Part shown: positions 40,910 through 43,993 of the stretch, piece by piece
Layout: every line of letters starts with the position of its first letter
Position numbering within the stretch: the first letter of the stretch is position 1
Origin: Bacillota bacterium
GTDB lineage: Bacteria > Bacillota > Clostridia > Christensenellales > SZUA-584
Length of the DNA: 43,993 nucleotides
NCBI GenBank assembly: GCA_023416745.1
Contig: JAEZHF010000060.1
Span: 1 to 43,993, forward strand
Reading direction: 5' to 3'
Notes under the pieces: model-generated
Databases searched by the model: none
Seen by the model: the letters and a program-made list of their open reading frames with translations, nothing else
What the model was told of the DNA's origin: nothing
Made by a program: the position numbers and the translations under genes

Positions 40910-43057
40910 TTGAATATTTTAACAAAGTTGTTAAAAAAGAAGCAAAGCAATGCCGACGCGCCTGCTTCGCAGCAGGAGGACGTTCAAAAACCGGTTAAAC
41001 CGCGCAAACGGGTCAAGAAGGATAAGACGGAAACCTCCGGACGCAAAAAAATCAAAAGCCCGTTTTCCAACATACGCATCGCGCCGCGGCTGCTGGCCGG
41101 CTTTCTGGTCATCGCCGTATTGAGCGCCGTAATGGGCATATACGCCAGCCTCAGCCTTTCACAGATGAGCAAAGCCAGCGAGGAGATGTACGCTAAAATA
41201 CTGCTGCCCACCAAGAACGCTTATGATGTGGAGCTGCTTGTCAAGGAGCAGACCATCTATCTGCGTCAGGCGCTGCTGAACGACAACGATTCAATGACGG
41301 CCGCCTATACGTCCGATATGAAAAACAAGCGGACGAGCATCCAGAATGCGCTCAACATGATCAGAGCGCTGGTGAAGAATGATCCGGTGAAAATAGGCGC
41401 ACTGGATGAGTTCGTTTCCGTTTACGAAAGCTACGACGCCGTGCTCGTCAATGTGATCGATATGGTTGAAAAGGGCGACACCGAGGCCGTCATACAAGAC
41501 CTGCTGAAGTTCGGAGATTTCCGCACAACGGAAATGGCCGTTGTTGAAAACGTGGGCAACCTGCGCACCACCATCTCAGGCAACGCCGCGGTGGTGGCCA
41601 ACACCAACAAAAAGCAAGCCGCTCAGGTGCAGCTGGTCACGATCGTCGGCATCGGCCTGTTGGTGGCGCTCTCGGTGCTCATCGGCATATTCACAGCCCG
41701 CGGCATCAGCAAGCCCGTCAAACAGCTGACGGAAAACGTCAAGCGGCTGGCAGGCGGCGATACCGACATCACCTTCAACCATGTCAACAGCAAGGATGAG
41801 ATCGGGCAGATGCGCGACGCCATCCGCACCATCGTCAAGGTCGTCAAGGCCCTGGCGGATGATACCAATATGCTGATCGACGCAGCTGCGGAAGGCCGGC
41901 TCTCGGCGCGCGCCGACGCGGAACGCCACACCGGCGCTTACCGCCGCATTGTGGAAGGCATCAACGCCACGATGGATGCCATGATCGAACCCATCAGCGA
42001 ATCCGCGCAGGTGCTGGGTGAGCTGTCCAAAGGCAACTTAAACGTGAGCGTGGACGGCGATTTCAAGGGCGATTTCAGCATGGTCAAGGATGCGCTCAAC
42101 TCCACGATCACCACGCTCAAGGGCTATATCAACGAGCTCACGTTCGCACTGGGCGAGATCTCGCAGGGGCGTCTGTCTGTCGCCATCGATACGGATTTCG
42201 CAGGCGATTTCGCAGCGCTGAAGGAATCCTTCAACGAATCGGTCATCGGATTCAATCAGGTGCTGTCCGACATCGACAGGGCCTCCGAGGAAGTTGCGGC
42301 GGGCACCGCACAGCTGTCTGCCGGCAGCCAGGTGATATCCCAGGGCGCCGCCGAGCAGGCCAGCGCGCTTGAACAGCTCACCGCCTCGCTGGCGCAGATC
42401 TCCGAGCAGACGCGTGACAACGCGCAGAACGCCGGAGAGCAGAGCGACCTGTCACAAAAAGCCCGTGAGAACGCGGCTAACGGCACCGAAAGAATGAAAC
42501 AGCTGCAGGCCGCCATGGACGATATTCACGCTTCGTCGACCAGCATCAGCAAGGTGATCAAGGCCATCGACGACATCGCCTTCCAGACCAACATACTCGC
42601 GCTCAACGCCGCGGTGGAGGCCGCCCGCGCCGGTGTGCACGGCAGGGGCTTTGCCGTGGTGGCCGATGAAGTGCGCAAGCTGGCCGCCAAGAGCGCCGAA
42701 GCCGCGCAGGAGACCGCCGCGCTGGTGGAAGGCTCCATCTCCAAAACCACCGCAGGCGCAAAGATCGCCAAGGACACAGCCGCCGCGCTGGATGACATCG
42801 TAAGCAGCGTGGAGAAGACGGCATCCCTGTCGGCGCTGATCGCCTCGGCCTCCAGCGACCAGGCTGTGGGCATATCGCAGGTCAACAAGGGCATCGAGCA
42901 GCTCTCCGCCGTGGTGCAGAACAACTCCGCCACCGCGCAGGAGGCCGCCGCATCGTCCGAGGAGCTCTCCGCACAGGCCGAGCACCTCAAGGCGATGGTA
43001 GACCGGTTCGAGCTCGCAGCCGGCACCGGCACGCAGCATTTTATGCTGAAAGAATAG
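40910..43057 (+). CDS. Methyl-accepting chemotaxis protein
   Basis: This 715-residue transmembrane chemoreceptor starts with a TTG at 40910 (GGGAGGA seven bases upstream). It has an unusually long Lys/Arg-rich cytoplasmic amino end (about 59 residues) before TM1 (60-81). A four-helix-bundle-type ligand domain follows to TM2 (about 240-262), then HAMP (ISKPVKQLTENVKRLAGGDT) and further HAMP-like repeats (about 315-450). The signalling hairpin has the conserved tip QTNILALNAAVEAARAGVHG near 555-575. The adaptation helices with Gln/Glu pairs flank it. It ends without a CheR-binding pentapeptide. The sensed ligand is unknown. Confidence 0.95.
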   Translation: MNILTKLLKKKQSNADAPASQQEDVQKPVKPRKRVKKDKTETSGRKKIKSPFSNIRIAPRLLAGFLVIAVLSAVMGIYASLSLSQMSKASEEMYAKILLPTKNAYDVELLVKEQTIYLRQALLNDNDSMTAAYTSDMKNKRTSIQNALNMIRALVKNDPVKIGALDEFVSVYESYDAVLVNVIDMVEKGDTEAVIQDLLKFGDFRTTEMAVVENVGNLRTTISGNAAVVANTNKKQAAQVQLVTIVGIGLLVALSVLIGIFTARGISKPVKQLTENVKRLAGGDTDITFNHVNSKDEIGQMRDAIRTIVKVVKALADDTNMLIDAAAEGRLSARADAERHTGAYRRIVEGINATMDAMIEPISESAQVLGELSKGNLNVSVDGDFKGDFSMVKDALNSTITTLKGYINELTFALGEISQGRLSVAIDTDFAGDFAALKESFNESVIGFNQVLSDIDRASEEVAAGTAQLSAGSQVISQGAAEQASALEQLTASLAQISEQTRDNAQNAGEQSDLSQKARENAANGTERMKQLQAAMDDIHASSTSISKVIKAIDDIAFQTNILALNAAVEAARAGVHGRGFAVVADEVRKLAAKSAEAAQETAALVEGSISKTTAGAKIAKDTAAALDDIVSSVEKTASLSALIASASSDQAVGISQVNKGIEQLSAVVQNNSATAQEAAASSEELSAQAEHLKAMVDRFELAAGTGTQHFMLKE

Positions 43058-43082
43058 AATCCGGCAAACCAAACGCACACAA

Positions 43083-43114
43083 GGCCTCCGCCCTCATCAG
43101 CGGAGGTCTTTTTG
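43083..43114 (+). terminator. Terminator of the chemoreceptor gene
   Basis: CCTCCGC pairs with GCGGAGG around a seven-base loop, followed by TCTTTTT. Confidence 0.85.
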
Positions 43115-43336
43115 TGCCCGCGTTACAGGCCGCCCTTTCCCCCGAGCCGCTGCCCCACTGCAGTCCGCAGCCTGCTGCCGGATAACGGTAACTCTGCTGC
43201 CCGCAGCCGCACCGGCGGTTTATACCGGAGCCGCAGCCCTGTTCATTGCATTCCTAAAAACAGGTGTGTGTGTTAGCGAAGCGTCGGGTGCTTGTGTTCC
43301 TCCGCCCTTCCCGGATACACACAAACACATATTATA

Positions 43337-43414
43337 TATCCATATCCATATCCATATCCATATCCATATCCATATCCATATCCATATCCATATCCGTATC
43401 CGTATCCTTATCCG
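43337..43414. repeat. Hexanucleotide array (TATCCA)9 plus variants
   Basis: Nine perfect TATCCA units (43337-43390) are followed by TATCCG, TATCCG, TATCCT and TATCCG, 13 units in all. The three frames on the plus strand read alternating Tyr-Pro, Ile-Ser or His-Ile, which explains the odd long ORFs here. It lies in the gene-free 43.1-43.7 kb stretch. Such arrays expand and contract by slippage. Confidence 0.9.
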
Positions 43415-43567
43415 TATCGGGTTTTCTGGGTTTTTTTAATCGAGCACAAAACGGCCTTCGGTTCGGGTGGGTTTCGCCCGGGTTCCTTTGGGTTTCCTTC
43501 GGATACACATCTGCACGCTTCGGTCTTAAGACACCCCGCTGCCTGCCCCGGACTGCATTTCCGGCGT

Positions 43568-43640
43568 CCGAAACGGCGTTTCCGGCGGAAGCTTCCGGAA
43601 GAAACCGCGTTTTCGGCGGAAGAAACGGCGTTTCCGGCGT
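43568..43640. repeat. Three imperfect copies of GAAACGGCGTTTCCGGCG
   Basis: Copies start near 43570, 43601 (with two changes) and 43622. Each unit is partly self-complementary (CGGAAACGCCG), so the stretch can fold into several hairpins. It sits between the hexanucleotide array and the first micro-ORF. Confidence 0.6.
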
Positions 43641-43698
43641 CCGAGGTACACAAAGTAAAGTAAATCAAATTAAAGGAGAGAAGAGAAAAGGAGAGTAT

Positions 43699-43755
43699 AT
43701 GTATATCAAAGCAGCCGCACCGGACACACATCCTCTTTATCGCCCACAGCTTTAA
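43699..43755 (+). CDS. Micro-ORF 1: 18-residue peptide MYIKAAAPDTHPL...
   Basis: An ATG at 43699 with AAAAGGAGAG just upstream encodes MYIKAAAPDTHPLYRPQL and stops. The same upstream region, SD, ATG and first eleven residues recur 218 bases downstream in micro-ORF 2. Conservation of the peptide and SD while flanking bases differ argues that the peptide or its translation matters, for example as a leader or signalling peptide. No known family. Expression is not shown. Confidence 0.45.
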   Translation: MYIKAAAPDTHPLYRPQL

Positions 43756-43757
43756 TT

Positions 43758-43859
43758 GCATACATTAATCCCGTTAACCGCATACATTCAAGCGGTTTCT
43801 GCATACATTCATGCCGCTGAACGGGATTATTGTATACATTAATGCCGCTTTTGCATACA
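43758..43859. repeat. Five iteron-like GCATACATT repeats in helical phase
   Basis: Copies: GCATACATT at 43758, 43780 and 43801, GTATACATT at 43832 and GCATACA at 43853. Start-to-start distances are 22, 21, 31 and 21 bases, near two, two, three and two helical turns. A perfect inverted pair AATCCCGTT (43767-43775) and AACGGGATT (43820-43828) is nested within. This is a pattern of a cooperative DNA-binding site, such as an iteron origin or multi-site operator. Confidence 0.6.
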
Positions 43860-43916
43860 GCGGTACACAAAGAAAAGAAAATCAAATATGACTAAAGGAG
43901 AGAGAAAGAAGAGTAT

Positions 43917-43979
43917 ATGTATATCAAAACTGCCGCGCCGGACACACACACCCTCTTTCCTGTTTCTCATAACTTTTAG
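43917..43979 (+). CDS. Micro-ORF 2: 20-residue peptide MYIKTAAPDTHTL...
   Basis: An ATG at 43917 (GAGAAAGAAGAG and a further AAAGGAGAG upstream) encodes MYIKTAAPDTHTLFPVSHNF. It shares MYIK-x-AAPDTH with micro-ORF 1, and the two 90-base segments containing them are near-identical at both the 5' side (GGTACACAAAG) and the start. The 3' ends differ. A second frame starting ATGACTAAAGGAG at 43888 overlaps it and runs off the window. The function is unknown. Confidence 0.45.
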   Translation: MYIKTAAPDTHTLFPVSHNF

Positions 43980-43993
43980 CCTCCCCTTAAGAC

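Noticed and set aside
43292..43663. Plus-strand ORF with Tyr-Pro repeats
   Set aside because: Same array in another frame, and the remainder is repeat-derived Arg/Phe-rich sequence.
43264..43755. Plus-strand ORF with a long Ile-Ser run
   Set aside because: The run is the TATCCA array read in frame; no SD or conserved domain. Only its last 18 codons, with their own SD, are kept as a micro-ORF.
43408..43761. Minus-strand ORF across the right-end repeats
   Set aside because: No SD, and the repeated Ser/Asn/Ala segments come from the GAAACGGCG repeats.
43337..43859. Possible CRISPR array
   Set aside because: Repeat units are 6 or 9 bases, with no 25-40 base repeats or unique spacers and no cas genes.
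1..43993. tRNA or rRNA genes, riboswitches
   Set aside because: No cloverleaf with a GGTTCRA arm, no rRNA-like tracts and no leader I could match to a riboswitch consensus was found by reading both strands.

Overview
The window looks like a chromosomal segment of a GC-rich member of the Bacillota, most likely class Clostridia (gut-type, Christensenellales/Oscillospirales-like). The reasons are strong GGAGG-type ribosome binding sites, frequent TTG/GTG starts, an LCP-family wall protein, a DUF2974 (Mbeg1-like) hydrolase, an EFR1-type flavodoxin/ferredoxin, a DUF362 ferredoxin protein, many lipoproteins, and intergenic repeats of the GTAGGGCGCGG and TGTCATGCAGAGCGCAGCGAAGCATCCC kinds. This taxonomic call is inference; no rRNA or other marker gene is present.

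Layout. 1-0.6 kb: left edge with the start of an IS3-type orfA and decayed fragments. 0.6-3.0 kb: a polar amino-acid ABC importer operon (binding lipoprotein, terminator, permease, ATPase). 3.0-13.2 kb: chromosomal genes: DUF2974 hydrolase, small lipoprotein, CHASE4-GGDEF-EAL c-di-GMP protein, LCP protein, ComEC-like metallo-beta-lactamase with lamin-tail domain, DUF4272 protein, AEC transporter, DUF362 ferredoxin, and the debris of a two-component system. 13.2-17.7 kb (minus strand): two small secretable-looking proteins with an MNxIxGY start, a decayed module copy, a lipoprotein, and an NlpC/P60 protein carrying a dispersed N-terminal module. 17.8-21.6 kb: three tandem paralogous degenerate EAL-HDOD proteins. 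22.1-37.5 kb (minus strand): a prophage-derived late-gene cluster (scaffold, major capsid, head proteins, tail/stabiliser protein, fibres, two NlpC/P60-PG_binding_1 lysins) without recognisable terminase, portal or integrase. It is interrupted by intergenic repeats, AT-rich cargo genes and further module copies. 37.6-43.1 kb: DsrE-like protein, EFR1 ferredoxin, coiled-coil membrane protein, PAP2 phosphatase and a chemoreceptor behind a sigma-28-type promoter. 43.1-44.0 kb: repeat-rich DNA with a hexanucleotide array, two nearly identical micro-ORFs and helically phased GCATACATT repeats.

The most unusual material is (i) a dispersed module (copies A-D at 14.7-15.0, 17.2-17.4, 24.1-24.4 and 25.1 kb) whose left end is an almost invariant promoter in three copies, followed by different cargo each time: an NlpC/P60 enzyme plus lipoprotein, a truncated module plus small membrane protein, or a lipoprotein alone. 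This resembles cassette exchange in effector/immunity loci, but the function is inference. (ii) The right-end micro-ORF/iteron unit. (iii) The EAL-HDOD triplication beside an active-looking c-di-GMP enzyme and a chemoreceptor, which suggests a cell with elaborate second-messenger and motility control. Starts were chosen by Shine-Dalgarno spacing and often differ from the longest reading frame.
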